Assembly (NCBI GenBank): GCA_948099385.1
Contig: CANUEZ040000071.1
Coordinates: 2,170,001-2,234,000, forward strand
Source of the DNA: Fasciola hepatica
Taxonomy: Eukaryota; Platyhelminthes; Trematoda; Plagiorchiida; Fasciolidae
DNA: 64,000 bases
Reading direction: 5' to 3'
A program made the translations under genes and the position numbers. This document shows, in pieces, positions 21,599 to 33,475 of the stretch. The notes below the pieces were generated by a model. That model had not been told where the DNA came from. It saw only the letters and a program-made list of their open reading frames with translations, and searched no databases. The first letter of the stretch is position 1; each line of letters starts with the position of its first letter.

Positions 21599-24479
21599 TC
21601 TCCGCTACTTCCAATAGCGATAGCCTGCCTCCTTCCAAATTACACCCCCCCTGATGTGCCTATACCACCTCCCACAAATGGTATATCAATAGCCTTATTC
21701 AACTCGCGTTCTATTCTTGACAAACTTCCGCACCTTAAAAAACTTGTCCTTACAAATAATTACGACATTATCTTAATAACGGAATCCTGGCTTTCTGAGA
21801 GCACTCCCAATGATCAAGAATCTTTGGTAGGGTACAGTCTTCTAAGGATTAACAGACCGAACCGGCGTGGTGGTGGGTGCCTAGCCTACGTCAAGAAAGT
21901 CTACACCACGACCGCTCTTTTACATACGGCACTCGATTCTATTCCCGAAACTCCAAACCACTGTTATTCACATTGGCTGCGTGTATCGATCACCAAATTC
22001 CCCCAGTTCCTTGTTTCCACTTCTCATTAGGTCTTTCGAATACCTCTCTTTGCTTCCTTCTGGAACCAAGCTTATTGCGGGTGACCTTAATCTCCCTCAC
22101 ATCTGTTGGCCCACCCTCTCGGCTCCTCCCAATCTTATGGACCTGATCACTAGCATTCACCTTGGCGGCTGGACACAACATGTTGTCGAACCTACCAGAA
22201 ATGGGAACATACTAGATCTGGTATTTACCCATAACATGCCTCTCATCGACGTGACCGTAACACGAAATTACCCCGGTAGTGACCATAAAATGGTTATCTG
22301 CCATCCGCCCCTTAGTGGCCCACCTAATCCCGCACACCCCTCCAACAATACATTCCTATGCAAAAATTGGGCCTTGCTAGTCACGCTTATTCGGCGGAAA
22401 GACTGGGGTGATTATTTCCTCACACAGGACCCTCAGCATGCTGCGGATATTTTCTACTCCTTCTTTTCCGATTGCCTGGAAAAATTGTCCAATACTGTCC
22501 AGGCTGTACCTGGAAAGAGGTCGCCTGTCTCACCACTCCATAAGAAGTATCATAAACTTCTTAAACAACTACATAATACCAACGACTTTTCACTTTTTAT
22601 TCGCCTAAACCGCCTCTCCACACTTATTCAACGACAAGATAATACGCGACTTTGTGACCAAGAAGCTAGGGCTTTGAGTCATCCTAACAAGTCGCAACTT
22701 CTTTCTATGTTGCATAAGTCTAGAAACGCTGATGTTAAGGCCGACCTCCAACTTCTGATTCTGGGCAATAACTCATCTATCACCTCCCCACGTTGTATAG
22801 CCGAAGCCTTCAATGCATTCTTTGCTTCGGCCATGGCTCCAGCTACTGTCATTGCCCCGCCCCCATCTTCACAACTTACCGACTCTGTCCTTTCTACGAT
22901 ACCCTTTGATGCCAGGAGTATTTCTAAGCTACAATCCAATAGCAAACCCTCCCCTCGACTAGGCCCCGACGGCTTACCACCAATTTCACTCGTCAATGGT
23001 GGACCGGATCTCCCCCTGTTGTTGCTTAACCTTTTCACTCTTTCACTTAAAGGTAGCACCGTACCTGCTAACTGGAAGAGCTCGATAATCGTTCCCATTC
23101 ATAAAAGAGGACCTTTACATGAGGTATCCAATTATCGCCCTATAAACCATACCCCCATCTTATCCAGAATAATGGAAAAAATGGTTAACGATAATATTAT
23201 TAGCTATTTATTAAGCCTCAATCTTACTAATCACAACCAACATGGATTCCTCCGTTCACGGTCCTGCAGGACTTGTCAGTATGATTTTGTGAATCTCGTC
23301 ACCGACTCTGCTGAAAGTGGGAAATCTCTCGTTGTTCTTTATCTTGATTTATCCAAGGCATTTGATCGTGTACCTCACCCCCACCTTTTAACAAAGCTAC
23401 GGTCATTTGGGATTGTCGATCCACTTCTTTCTTGGTTCTCTTCTTACTTATCTCATCGTTCACAGTTTGTCTTAATCAAAGGGCACACCTCTAATCCTAA
23501 GCCTGTTACTAACGGTGTTATTCAGGGCAGTTTTTTGGGCCCCCTGCTTTTCCTCCTATATAAAAACGATATGTTTCCGACAATACTTAATGGCACGCCG
23601 TTTTTGTTCGCGGACGACATTAAGATAGTCTACACTTTTTCGCCTGGCAACCTCAGTACTACTATCCCTAACATCTCTGCTGATTTAGCCGCTCTTGATG
23701 AATGGTGCTCAACCTGGGCGATGAAATTCTCCACCGACAAGTGTATTTTCCTTACTTACAAATGCCAGGTTCCTCCTGGTTCTTTATGCATTGGCGGTTC
23801 ACCCATCGACAGCCAGCCTTTAGTAAGAGACCTTGGCTTAAGTTATTCTTTCTCTTTCAACATCTCCGAACATGCTGTCCTCCAAACGGCGAAGGCTAAA
23901 AAGTGTCTTGGTCTTCTGTTCAGATCCTTTCAGCTTAGGCAGAGCATTCTCTACATGTACAAGGCACATGCCAGGCCCCTTCTCGAATATAGTCCCCTAA
24001 TCTTCACTAGCATGAGAAAATCCGACAGGATTATTACCCAATGTATTCAAAGAAGATTCACAAAACAGCTTATCGATTGGTCGTCCAACTTAAACTACAG
24101 GGAACGATGCTCATCTCTCAAAATCGAACCCCCATGGCTTCGTCGCATCAAGCTAAGTTTGATATTTCTGTATAAGCTATTGACTAAGCAGTCCTATTCC
24201 TCCAACCAGTTGTGCTTCTCCCCGGACACTGGATATTCACTCCGTATTAGACAGTATACTATTACCACACCCTTCGCGAGGACTGTTCTACGCTCTAAGT
24301 TTTTTCTCTTCGCGTACTCCAGAATCTGGAATAAACTTCCCTTGCACGTCAGATCTTCTCGGTCAAATTATGCATTCGTGCATGCCATTGATAAATTCCT
24401 TTCTGTCCCAACTGTTTTGCGCTTATTCAACGTTCACGTAACCAAAAGTCAAGCTTATGAGATAGGCCTCGAATTTTAA
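21599..24479 (+). pseudogene. LINE ORF2: endonuclease plus reverse transcriptase, one frameshift
   Basis: The frame is open from 21599 after a stop at 21596; no ATG is visible before 21656, where a GTG lies. The N-terminal part is an apurinic-type endonuclease: SIALFNSRSILDK, ILITESWLSE, then GDLNLPHICW and GSDHKMV. A frameshift near 21965 separates ITESWL from GDLN. RT motifs follow: SIIVPIHKRG, QHGFLRSRSC, LVVLYLDLSKAFDRVPH, NGVIQGSFLGPLLF and FLFADDIKIVY (catalytic FADD near 23610). A C-terminal region typical of CR1-like elements ends at TAA 24477-24479. It would nick DNA and copy the RNA by target-primed reverse transcription. The phase break probably abolishes full-length protein, unless it is an assembly error. 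Confidence 0.82.
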
Positions 24480-24840
24480 GCCATTTCTCTGCTTTCTCTC
24501 TTTACCTTACCTCCCGAAATAACCTCACGGCTTTTAAAATTCTGACTGCTTTGTTTGACCGCTTCTCCTAGACTTCGCCATCGACATATGTAAGCATGTC
24601 TTCGTCCACTAACTGTTTTTCCATACCACCTTATAGGATCCTGCCAATTCAACTTTGAAATAAATCCTTCCAGATGCGCTCGCATTTATAGAGACCACCG
24701 TATTACTCCCCACAGGTTGTCAATATGTCTCACCCGCTCCACGATTAATTAACTTTATTTAGTTATATCGCGTCTGCGGCCTTGAAACCAACTTCAACAA
24801 CGCTATAAAAACTGCTTCAGTATCCAACCCCTGGTCGGCT

Positions 24841-24862
24841 TTATATATATATATATATATAT
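24841..24862. repeat. AT microsatellite
   Basis: An uninterrupted run of alternating T and A within the LINE 3' UTR. Confidence 0.9.
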
Positions 24863-25177
24863 AATATTTGTATATACAAACATATATATATATGTACATG
24901 TATGTATATGCTCACTACTGTCTTACAATTATTACCACTTTTAGCCACACTTAGGCGTTTCCCTTTTAGTCTCACGTTTCATGGCCTCAATGTGCCTTAG
25001 GGATCCGCTGCACCGATGTAGCCCGTGCTTAACTTTTGTTCTTCTTCCCGTTAACCGTTGATCCTCAGCTGGGCTATATCCAGACTGCGTCCCTCTATCT
25101 CACTTTCCTTGCCACAGTCTTTTGCGTCCGACCGCTTTCGCATGACCCGTCCGATGATCGCACCCACGTATACAGCA

Positions 25178-25202
25178 ATATATATATATATATATATATA
25201 TA
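25178..25202. repeat. AT microsatellite
   Basis: A second alternating TA run in the same 3' UTR. Confidence 0.9.
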
Positions 25203-27020
25203 CCTTGGGTATGCTCCACTCACTTTTGTCCCCCTTCCTAACTAGATTGTGCCATTTTACAACATAATTTGCATACATATAAGTAAAACCGTTCCGTCCT
25301 TTAGCGATGGGTGCTCGCTCTCACATAATTCCTGACTCAGGCTAGAACTCAGCCGTCCCATCCTGCTCTTTTTGCGCTTTTCTAGTACACTGAAGCCTTG
25401 CCACATGGATTACCATGCCTTAGTAACTAGGCTTCACTTCTCTGCGCATATGCTCATGGTAAGTGAAGACCCCATTCCAACCGGAATCCGTATGCCTCTG
25501 ATTTCTCTTGACCCTGCGGAATACCAGCACGTTTGCTCCCACATGAAAAATCCTCATTTTAACATCCAGTGTTTTTCTCCCTTTTTACTGTTTGCCGTCC
25601 TCGACTACAGCTGGTGAACTGACCAGACTGTTATCTTCCTATTTTCTCATTCTTCTTCCAGACCATACCCTCTACTATTGTTTTATTCCTGGTTCCCAAA
25701 CGGACACCTTCTCCTCATCCACCGCCTACCTGATATCGCCGTAAATCTCCACTATCCCCCAGCTACCCTAGAAAGCTACCAATCTCCTTCTAGGGATCCC
25801 TAATAGACCGGTCCACTAGCCAAACAATAACTAATTTTTCGGATAACAAAATGTTCATTTTCTTGCTTCCATAAAAACGATAATCATAACCCACAGCTGA
25901 AACACTCTCCAGACTGCCGCACTCCTGATCTCTTCCAGATTGCGTTGATTACTTGGGTAGCCATCGGCCAAATCGACGTTTATTCCGGATTACCGTAAGG
26001 ACTGGACGATTTGGTCAATGGCTTAAACCTTTACCCTCGCCTGCTGACGTTACATGGGGCACCGTACACGGATTAACAAAACCTCATGAAAGTCTCACCG
26101 GATCGCATAGGTGGTTCCTGACACCAACCATCAATACAACCGCTCAACGTCTATTCCCGAATATTCCAACCCAACAGTTCATTTCTTCCCGCGTTGCAGT
26201 ACGAAAACAATGACCGGAACCCAGTCCTCGCAGCTGTCAACTTCGTCAAACCAGCCCTTTTTTACCTGCTTCCCTCAACATTCTACCTGCAACCACCTGC
26301 AACCGAGGTCTTTTACGGAACAGAATACCAGCCATCTGCAGCCAACCATAATTTGGTTAACAATTTTCTATCACATACAAAAAAATTTACACTCTTCCAG
26401 CTTCTGCCTAGCCGAACCACTGACGTTTGTTTCCACTAATCCGTTTCATTGACGGCTTTTCTTTAAAAGTCCATTATACGTCCGTACACCATTCATGCTC
26501 TTCAAAAGTTCACTGAAGTCCTTGCTTTTCGCCTTCATTTGAATTTCCATATGACACTGAAATCACCTGCAAAAAAGGTCCGTTTTATTATCACCTTTGA
26601 CTCACTTGCCTTTATTTCACAGGCTTCTTTCACAATAAGTTACCCAATGCTGGATCAGTGTCCAATATTCCGCTGGTATCTCTGACTGCAGGTTGAAAGC
26701 CCCATGCTTGCTTTACTTCTAACAATGTTCTTTGGCATCTCTTCCTCCCGGTTACTCGTTAGTGACCGTCCAATTATCGCTTATATCAGCAACCCCACGA
26801 CTGTCCAGCTATCCACACCGCCCCCAGCGATTTTGAAACCGATTCAGAATTCCCGCCTAAGCCATTACCACTTCTGTTCACTCAAAAACTATATGACTTT
26901 ACTGGTGTAGTTCGGATGCTGTGTGATTTATAAATTCAGAATTTGTGAATACCTCACATTGACATGACTGCTGTATACTCTGATCTTGCTTTGTGCATGT
27001 GTATTGACCACGGTCAAGAA

Positions 27021-27041
27021 ATATACTATACTATACTATAC
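27021..27041 (+). repeat. LINE 3' tail of TATAC repeats
   Basis: ATATACTATACTATACTATAC ends the element and is followed directly by the right copy of the target duplication. Short tandem-repeat tails in place of poly(A) are normal for CR1-like LINEs. Confidence 0.75.
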
Positions 27042-27700
27042 AATGAGGCGCCCCACAAACTTTACACACCAGCAAGTTTTCACCTTCGCGAGATAATGCG
27101 AGTGTGTTTGCACATGGTTGGCTTCTACTCGGTTCCCTGGTCCAGCTTTGCGTCGTCATAATCCTAGGTAATTTGCTCGTCTCGCGCACAACTTGACCGA
27201 AACGACTGTTTGCTACTCGGGCATGACGGTCTATAAACTGCGTCAGGTCTCTAAATGTGGTTTCTCGCCCAAATCTACTGGTCCCTTCGGCTTCCCCGGC
27301 CCATCTACCCTGTAGTTTTGTTGGTTAACTGCGCACTATGAACTCCAATGTGTGTAGTGCGTTCAGGTCTGATCGGTAATCTGGGTGATTCAATGCGATG
27401 CTGCGGTTCTGCATTTTTATCATAAGGCTGGCTAGAGAGCCCGAATCGCCTTTGGAGCGTTTTGTCCCTGATAGTACAACAATGATCAAATTCCGGGTGA
27501 CTTTAAATGGTTTCCCAAATAGGTTTTTCAGAATTCCATGTGCCCGAGTGTAACCATCTTTGGAATCCAGCATCAAGCGCCCGTTGATTTCTTCCATGGC
27601 CCTCCCACGACAGTGATGCAGTAAATACAGGAATCTCTGTCCTGGATCGGATACTCTCCCCTCCACAAAGTTCTCGTACTGCTTAACGAACTTACAGTAC
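27042..27700. repeat. Right copy of the 659-bp duplication flanking the LINE
   Basis: Direct repeat of 19168-19826, with differences near 27422 (CAC to CAT) and 27586 (TTAAT to TTGAT). Sequence continues past 27700 into the rest of unit B gag exactly as in unit A beyond 8061. Confidence 0.85.
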
Positions 27701-28126
27701 TGTTCTGAGCTCCCGTTGAATGAGGACAATTCCACTCTTGGTAAGTCAATAGTGTGGTTTATACTGGTGCATGTCGACTTCCGTCATTCCAGGGAACTGC
27801 CAGGCTGACTGGCTGTATGCTCTGTGGTCTCCAAAGTCACCTCTCGCTCTCGCAGATTCCGCTTCTTTCCTAGCCTGCCTGAGCTGGATTTCTAATTCAA
27901 CTATTCTAAATCGATTGATATCATCACCTTTATATTCTATACCACTAGCTGAGGTACGTGAAATAGCACTGAGAGGACTGGCAGACCTAGCAATGTCTAA
28001 GGAATCATTATCACCCAAAAATACCCCTTGGACTTCCCGGGTTAATTCCTGACCAGCTTCGGTTTGTCCTTGTCCTCTTCTTGGTATTTCTGATTGATTT
28101 CCTCCTGGTGATTCCAAGTTGAGTAC
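27042..28126 (-). pseudogene. BEL-3 unit B gag N-terminal part, right of the LINE
   Basis: On the minus strand this carries the gag N-terminus (NLESPGGNQSEIPRRG, VELEIQLRQARKEAESARAR) and the Gag core, ending at the LINE tail. The frame change near 27740 matches that of unit A near 8110. Unlike unit A this N-terminal region is uninterrupted, and it shows the original BEL-2 insertion site (GATATCATCACC near 27918). Confidence 0.75.
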
Positions 28127-28510
28127 CGTAACGGTTATTCCGACAGTGAGCAACGCGTAGCCAATTCAAAACGAATCCCAAAACCAGAACAAGATTGATT
28201 CGTAGTTTCTACGCTACTGGATTAACAAGTTATACGCATGTGAATATGTACAAACCTCAACTGTACGACCACAACGTCTAACAACGAAGACCAGAGTTCA
28301 ACAAATGCCAATGTCAGGCACCACCGTCACGGCAGTTCAAGTTAAAGTCAAAATTGTGTCACTTCACGTGAGCAAAATGTAAACAAATGTTGAAGTGTAG
28401 TGATTGATGCATGTCATATTTGTTCCAGGGTCAATAAAATAAAGAGGATAGTCTCTACAATACAAGTATATGACAATGACCAGGGAGGATTTCCAAGCAT
28501 GTACGTTACA
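28127..28510 (-). repeat. BEL-3 right LTR (5' LTR of unit B, 384 bp)
   Basis: Matches 15335-15718 with about four substitutions, including the first base (C in place of T). It ends at GTTACA, 28510, followed by unrelated sequence GACAGTGCGAGC. Confidence 0.82.
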
Positions 28511-31149
28511 GACAGTGCGAGCAAAAATTGACTGCAGCGATAACGCCGACCCGGAACGCAAAAGACATGATAGTGCCCTTAACAACGTGAATATAGTTGA
28601 AGGTGTAAAAACAAGACATATATATATATGCGATAAAAGATCTAACTAATGCTAGGATTTACGACCGACAACAGAAAGATCTGCCGTAGACGTGGCCTGG
28701 CTAGATCACCCTGGTGAAATAAATTAAACACAGTGAATGAATCAGCCCACCAATTTGGAGCGAACATACAAATTCCTCTTCTACGATCACGTGTGTCAAG
28801 AAGGTCGGCGATGAGAGCTCATAGGGTGCTAACCGGGTGCAGTCTCAAGGGGTCTAAGTACAAAGACATCAAACTGGCTTGAGCCAAGGAATTGTGTGCC
28901 AAGTAGCACCAGCTGTCTCCTCGTGCGCAAGATGGGTGGCCGGCTGAGCACTATAGCTCGCAGAACCCTACCAGTATCGGCATCTGCACAGGCAGGAACC
29001 TGCCCCCGTTTCAAGAAAGCAGCTTTGGGAGCCAAGTGAGCTCGCCGAAGGCACAAATATATGGACCCACGAAAGTTCATGGCCACACATGGCCCTGGGG
29101 TGGTAAAGTGGAGTTGGTTTTAGAAGAATTTTTATCCTCGATATCAGAAAGAGACACAACTGGCATAGCCCTGGATTGCGAAGAGAGTAATTAAGGTTCA
29201 AAATTAGAGTAGGTTACTTCTCAAATAAAATGATGCGCTTTTGGACTAAGCTCCTGGAGGAGGTACCATAAAAGTTGAGGTGTATGACAGAGTAGTAGGT
29301 CAAGAGTTACGCTAGTTAGGCTTAGGTTCAGAAAGAGTTCACTCATTGCTTCCCTTTTCCACAGCTGAATATGCCCGATATCCCCGCCATTCAGTTCAGT
29401 TCAGTTCAGTTCAGTTTGCACAGGACAGGTAATGGCCACGGCCAATCGAGCGTCCAGAATTCCTTCGATGGTATGCACACCAGTTATGCACCCACCACTG
29501 CCGAGTGTATTTCGTCGAATCCCCGCTAAAATTGAGAGGGAAACGGAAAACCTCATCGCACATCAACTGCGAGAGACGTTATGCATCGTGAGCGTTCACT
29601 GAGACAGTATGCAATGAGGGAAAAAGTCTGCTAAAACATACTTCAGAAAAAGAAAAATTCCCAGCTCCTAAGAGCTACAAAAATGCGCCAATATCACACT
29701 CACCCGGATATACGATTTATTCTAGACATACAAAGTCCTGTGAAAAAGGAGATGAAACGAACTGTATCAAAAGCCTTGTTTAACTGCGTGCCAGGTCTGA
29801 ATAGTTTGCTGGACAGCGCTCTTCAAGGATGCCCCTTGTTTGGGCAACACCGGATCTTAAGCCATAGTTCATTCATAAATGCACCACCGCGTCACAACTG
29901 CACCGCTTATCTTTTTCTGATCGCCGCTTTGGGACTAGATGTTGCCATCGTAGCTGTGTATGACTGTTGGTATTTGATGATCCTCTTCTTTTCGTCTTGG
30001 TTTGTAACTGTTTGTCTCTGGGATTCTGCACGTCGAGGACGATGGTACGCACCTCCCGTCAGTAGGTTCCGGCGGGATTGGTTTGGTGTGCCTGTACGTG
30101 GATTTAACGGCTTGTTGGGCGCCGGCCAGTGTTCGTTTATCAACTACTAATTCCGAGTTCAGCTGCGGTTCATTTTAGACTCTACTTCATCTCCTCTGTT
30201 CGCCCAGATCTGCCTTGCCCACTACATCCTACTGCTCGTTCCTTGAAACTGTTTCCCAAGGTATATGGTCAAATCGCTAGTTTGACCAAATTCAACAGTG
30301 TACCCCTCAACAATATCGCTGCTGAAAGTGGTGTTAATGAGAATTTTCAACTTCAGCTCAAGAGAACTGAAGTTTCACCGCATAGGAATATGGAGTATAT
30401 AAATTAGTTATTTTTAGTATTCATAGTTTGGGAACGTTGCGCACCGTAATTTCCATCTGCTGAACACTGTTCATTTATATTCCAAGCAGATTTCTTCGTC
30501 ATTATATTTTCAGATGAGATTGGTTCGTAGGGTTGTTTATATGCATGTATGTATACAGGTTTGGGTCATTCTATTGGCTGAATCCGGTTTGTCCTGAGTG
30601 CCATGTACGGCTTCCGGTTACTTACGCTTAAAGCTCCGGGGATACTTATGTGCGGCGACCAAAAACGCAAGTATCGTTCAGTCTAGTAGCCATGATTCTG
30701 CTAATGGTATTCTGCGTCCGTCTGGCTCTAATCAAGTTCTTTCTTCATTATTGAAGCAGAGAGCATCTCTTCCATGTGAGTCTCATCACCACCGCAAAAA
30801 ATGTAGACTTATGTTTGTTATCAGCCACCACCTCTGCAGAAAAATATCAACTGGTCGCTGAAACACTAGGTCTTTGGTCTCTTCCTCCACCTTAGCTTAC
30901 AGCGCATCTCGTATATTGGTCACCCTCCGAGATAGACGGAACACCAAAGGTAGATCCACCGACCTATGCTTCTTTAAGGTAAGCAAGTGACCCCGTGTGC
31001 GGTCGTAATAGCGGAGAGGTAGCTATGCATGCAGTTCTGGTCCAAAGTCCCCTCGAATAATACACCTGGTGAAGATCAGATCACTTCAAACGTCCCGACA
31101 TGTCGCTCGAAACAGCCCGATAATCTGCAGACTACCTGCGTAATTAATC
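28511..31149. other. No recognised gene; unassigned repeats possible
   Basis: I see no convincing coding region. A plus-strand frame at 29683-30150 and a minus-strand frame at 28829-29086 are open but carry no motif I recognise. A TCAGT pentamer run lies at 29391-29416. No continuation of the BEL-1 integrase is found just after 28510. Confidence 0.4.
29391..29416. repeat. TCAGT pentanucleotide repeat
   Basis: Five consecutive TCAGT units. On the minus strand this reads as ACTGA repeats and could be the tail of a minus-strand retroposon, but the body was not identified. Confidence 0.75.
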
Positions 31150-31400
31150 TCACTTAGGCCCCAAAAAAGACGGATTGCACCCATCGGCACTTTACAGCTT
31201 TGCCACTTCTGCAGCTGTGCGTGGAAACACAGCAGGTCCCCGATACTCCGATCTAGGTCGTACGTGCGAAGCGTGTAGCATTTTGAAAACGTCCAGTGCA
31301 ATAGGTCTAAAGATACTACACACAGAAGCACAATGTTTATCAGTGTTGGTTTTGGTTTTAACCGTCAAAGCCATAATCACCCTAGGTATTTTTGACTAAC
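31150..31400 (-). pseudogene. CR1-like LINE RT C-terminal fragment
   Basis: On the minus strand the frame includes FKMLHASHVRPRSEYRGPAV and then a region before EVAKL. This resembles the HVRPHLEY block that follows RT in CR1/Jockey-like LINEs. The frame breaks soon after and no catalytic RT motif is present. It is an old truncated fragment, opposite in orientation to the neighbouring RTE. Confidence 0.45.
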
Positions 31401-31404
31401 GCTC

Positions 31405-33475
31405 TTGTCCGCGCGCGCTTCTGCTTGCGCCTCGCTGGTGGCCGAAACAACGCCAAAGCGAACCGCCCACCGCAGCTGCTACTGGACGATAACCAACGGT
31501 CTGTCTTCCGAACAGGATTATCCACCGGTTTATCGATGCAGCCAAATGCCCAGGATCCAGAAGAGCGATGAACAGAGACCAAACAGGCTCTACGTGCGGC
31601 TGCTGATGCTACCCAGGGTCCAACAACTAGACACACAGAAACGATGGATATCTTCATCCTCAGTTGTACTGTTAGATGCACGCAGATCGATTCCCCCGGA
31701 TTCTAGATACGATGAGGCATGGAGCTGCCTTAAACGCCAACTGATTCGGAGCCTGAGAAATGATCGTAAGCAGTGGTGGATTGCGAAGTGTAGGGAGATG
31801 GGAAAAACTGCGGCAAATAGCAATAGCCGCGACGTTTTTCGTTTGACTAGAAAAACCGGTCCAGGCGTTAGAGAATTGATCAAAGAGGCGAATGGCTCAC
31901 TGATTCAAACTCAGGAGCGTCGTCTCATTCGCTGGGGGAGCATTTCGAGAAGCAGTTCAATTGGCCTTTATCCTGTTCAGATTTGGTCACTAGAGCAATG
32001 AGTGTAGCTTTTGTAGATACCAGTCGTCCGTCAGAAACTGAGGTTCTTCGTGAGATAAGCTATCTTAAACGACATAAGCCTACCGGACCGGATGGGTTAC
32101 CTCCATCTATTTTCAAAGACGGTGGCCCAGCACTTTTACTGGAGTTGGCAGAACTCCTCGGTTTGATATGAGGAAAGGAACAAGTTCCAAAGAGTTGGTG
32201 TGAATTGGTGGTCGTACCGATTTATAAGAAAAGCGACAGGTCCTCCTGTGAAAACCACGGAAATAGGTCAGGTTAGCAACGCATCCAAACTGCTCGCTTG
32301 TGTTATTCTCCGCCGTTTATCTAACGCTCGCAAACAATACTGGATTGAGAATCAAGCTGGGTTTAGACCTGGTCGGGGTTGTATTGATAACATCTGTACT
32401 TTTCGACAAGTTTTAGAACATAAGCACGCCTTCCGTAGGCCCACTATCGTTGTTATTCTTGATCCTAAAGCGACCTTCGACTCAGTTGACCACACGGTTC
32501 GCTGGCGCTGCCTCTTGTTGAAGGATGAACCAGAGGAATTCTTTTCCATCGAAAAATCCCTTTACAATAATAGCCGAAGCCGAGTTCGGGCTCACGGTGA
32601 TCTTTCATCCGAGTTCACCACGAGAAGTGGTGTACGTCAGGGTTACCCCCTCTCTCCTTTTCTCTTCAACTTTGTGATTGATATGGTCCTAGAGACCGCG
32701 CTTTTGTCAGGTGAGGATGGCGGCATTGAACGTTTCCCGGGTGGAAAGGTATCAGACTTTGAGTATGCGGACGGCATAGTTCTTCTAAGTGAAGATCCAG
32801 GTAAGTTGCGAGCTTTTCTAGACAGCTTGGCGGATTGTGTAGCGATGTTCGGTATGCGTTTTGCACCTTCCAAGTGCAAGATGCTGTTGCAGGACTGGAT
32901 TGGTTCAACTCCAAGCCTTTCATTGTCTGGGGGGACTATAAACATGGCGCCGAAATGATATCCGTTTATCTATCAAGGGTCAAATGTACGCTGCAGCAGT
33001 CAAGCCCGTGCTTCTGTACAGTTCACAAACATGGCCCTTAATGGTGGAAGACATACTAAGGTTGTCGGTATCTGAAGACCGATGTATCCGTAGTATTGCT
33101 CGAATCTGGTGGGAACACTGTGGGCAATGCTGAGGTTCGGCGGAAAATCGAATCATTAGATGAAACACGTAAGCTCACCAGGCTAAGATGGTTGGGACAT
33201 GTGTTACGCATGTCTCCTGACGGGACCCCTCGGCGTACTATGTTTGTCGAGGAAGGTACCGGTTGGAAGATAAGTAAGGGTAATCGGTCCGTGACATTGA
33301 AGAAAGGTATGAAAAGCCTAACCAGTGGACTTGGCCATGTAGGGCGTGTTGGACTTCGTTGGTGGGATCCAAGAGACCCTCCCACTCAATGGTTAGATAA
33401 GTTGGGAGATATGGCTAGATGCCGCGATTAGTGGCGCTCTTGCATCCACAAACTTTCGTCACCGACTTAATTCCA
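31405..33475 (+). pseudogene. RTE-type LINE copy a, lacking endonuclease
   Basis: The part between endonuclease and RT is visible (CLKRQLIRSLRNDRKQWWIA), then KRHKPTGPDGLPPSIFKDGG. RT follows: NQAGFRPGRGCIDN, VVILDPKATFDSVDH, SGVRQGYPLSPFLFNF and FEYADGIVLLSED. The post-RT region reads TRLRWLGHVLRMSPDG and RWWDPRDPPTQWLDKLGDMA. The catalytic box is YADG rather than YADD, so the second aspartate is lost. Stops or frame changes occur near 31980, 32170 and 32960. A T-rich, ATT-containing stretch ends it near 33530. Confidence 0.8.

Larger units (their letters stand above)
24480..27020 (+). other. LINE 3' UTR (about 2.5 kb)
   Basis: No coding support is seen. It is pyrimidine-rich on the plus strand like the ORFs before it. 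It contains AT dinucleotide runs at about 24841-24862 and 25178-25202. The last 60 bp (TTGACCACGGTCAAGAAATA) match the LINE fragments inside BEL-3 and must contain the sequence recognised for reverse transcription. Confidence 0.6.
19827..27041 (+). mobile_element. Full-length CR1-like LINE (7.2 kb)
   Basis: The element has a 188-bp 5' UTR, ORF1 (20015-21565), ORF2 with endonuclease and RT (21599-24479), an unusually long 3' UTR of about 2.5 kb and a TATAC-repeat tail ending at 27041. ORF2 architecture (AP-type endonuclease, then RT with FADD) and a short tandem-repeat tail instead of poly(A) point to the CR1/Jockey group. It is inserted in gag of BEL-3 unit B and flanked by a 659-bp target duplication. 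Only one frameshift is apparent, so it is young. Confidence 0.82.
3587..28510 (-). mobile_element. BEL-3: tandem BEL/Pao dimer with two nested insertions
   Basis: Read on the minus strand the order is LTR (28510-28127), unit B (28126-15719, interrupted by the LINE at 19827-27041), shared LTR (15718-15335), unit A (15334-3952, interrupted by BEL-2 at 8284-15127) and LTR (3951-3587). The two units correspond base for base with a constant offset of 11767 from 3587 to 8059, with only scattered substitutions. Such LTR-internal-LTR-internal-LTR dimers are known products of recombination between LTR element copies. Both units encode Gag, protease, RT and RNase H remnants but no integrase. All frames carry shared breaks, so the defects predate the dimer. 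Confidence 0.8.

Noticed and set aside
29683..30150. 155-codon plus frame with hydrophobic segments, possible membrane protein
   Set aside because: No splice sites, family motif or neighbouring support. An equally good antisense frame exists, and composition alone explains the hydrophobic runs.
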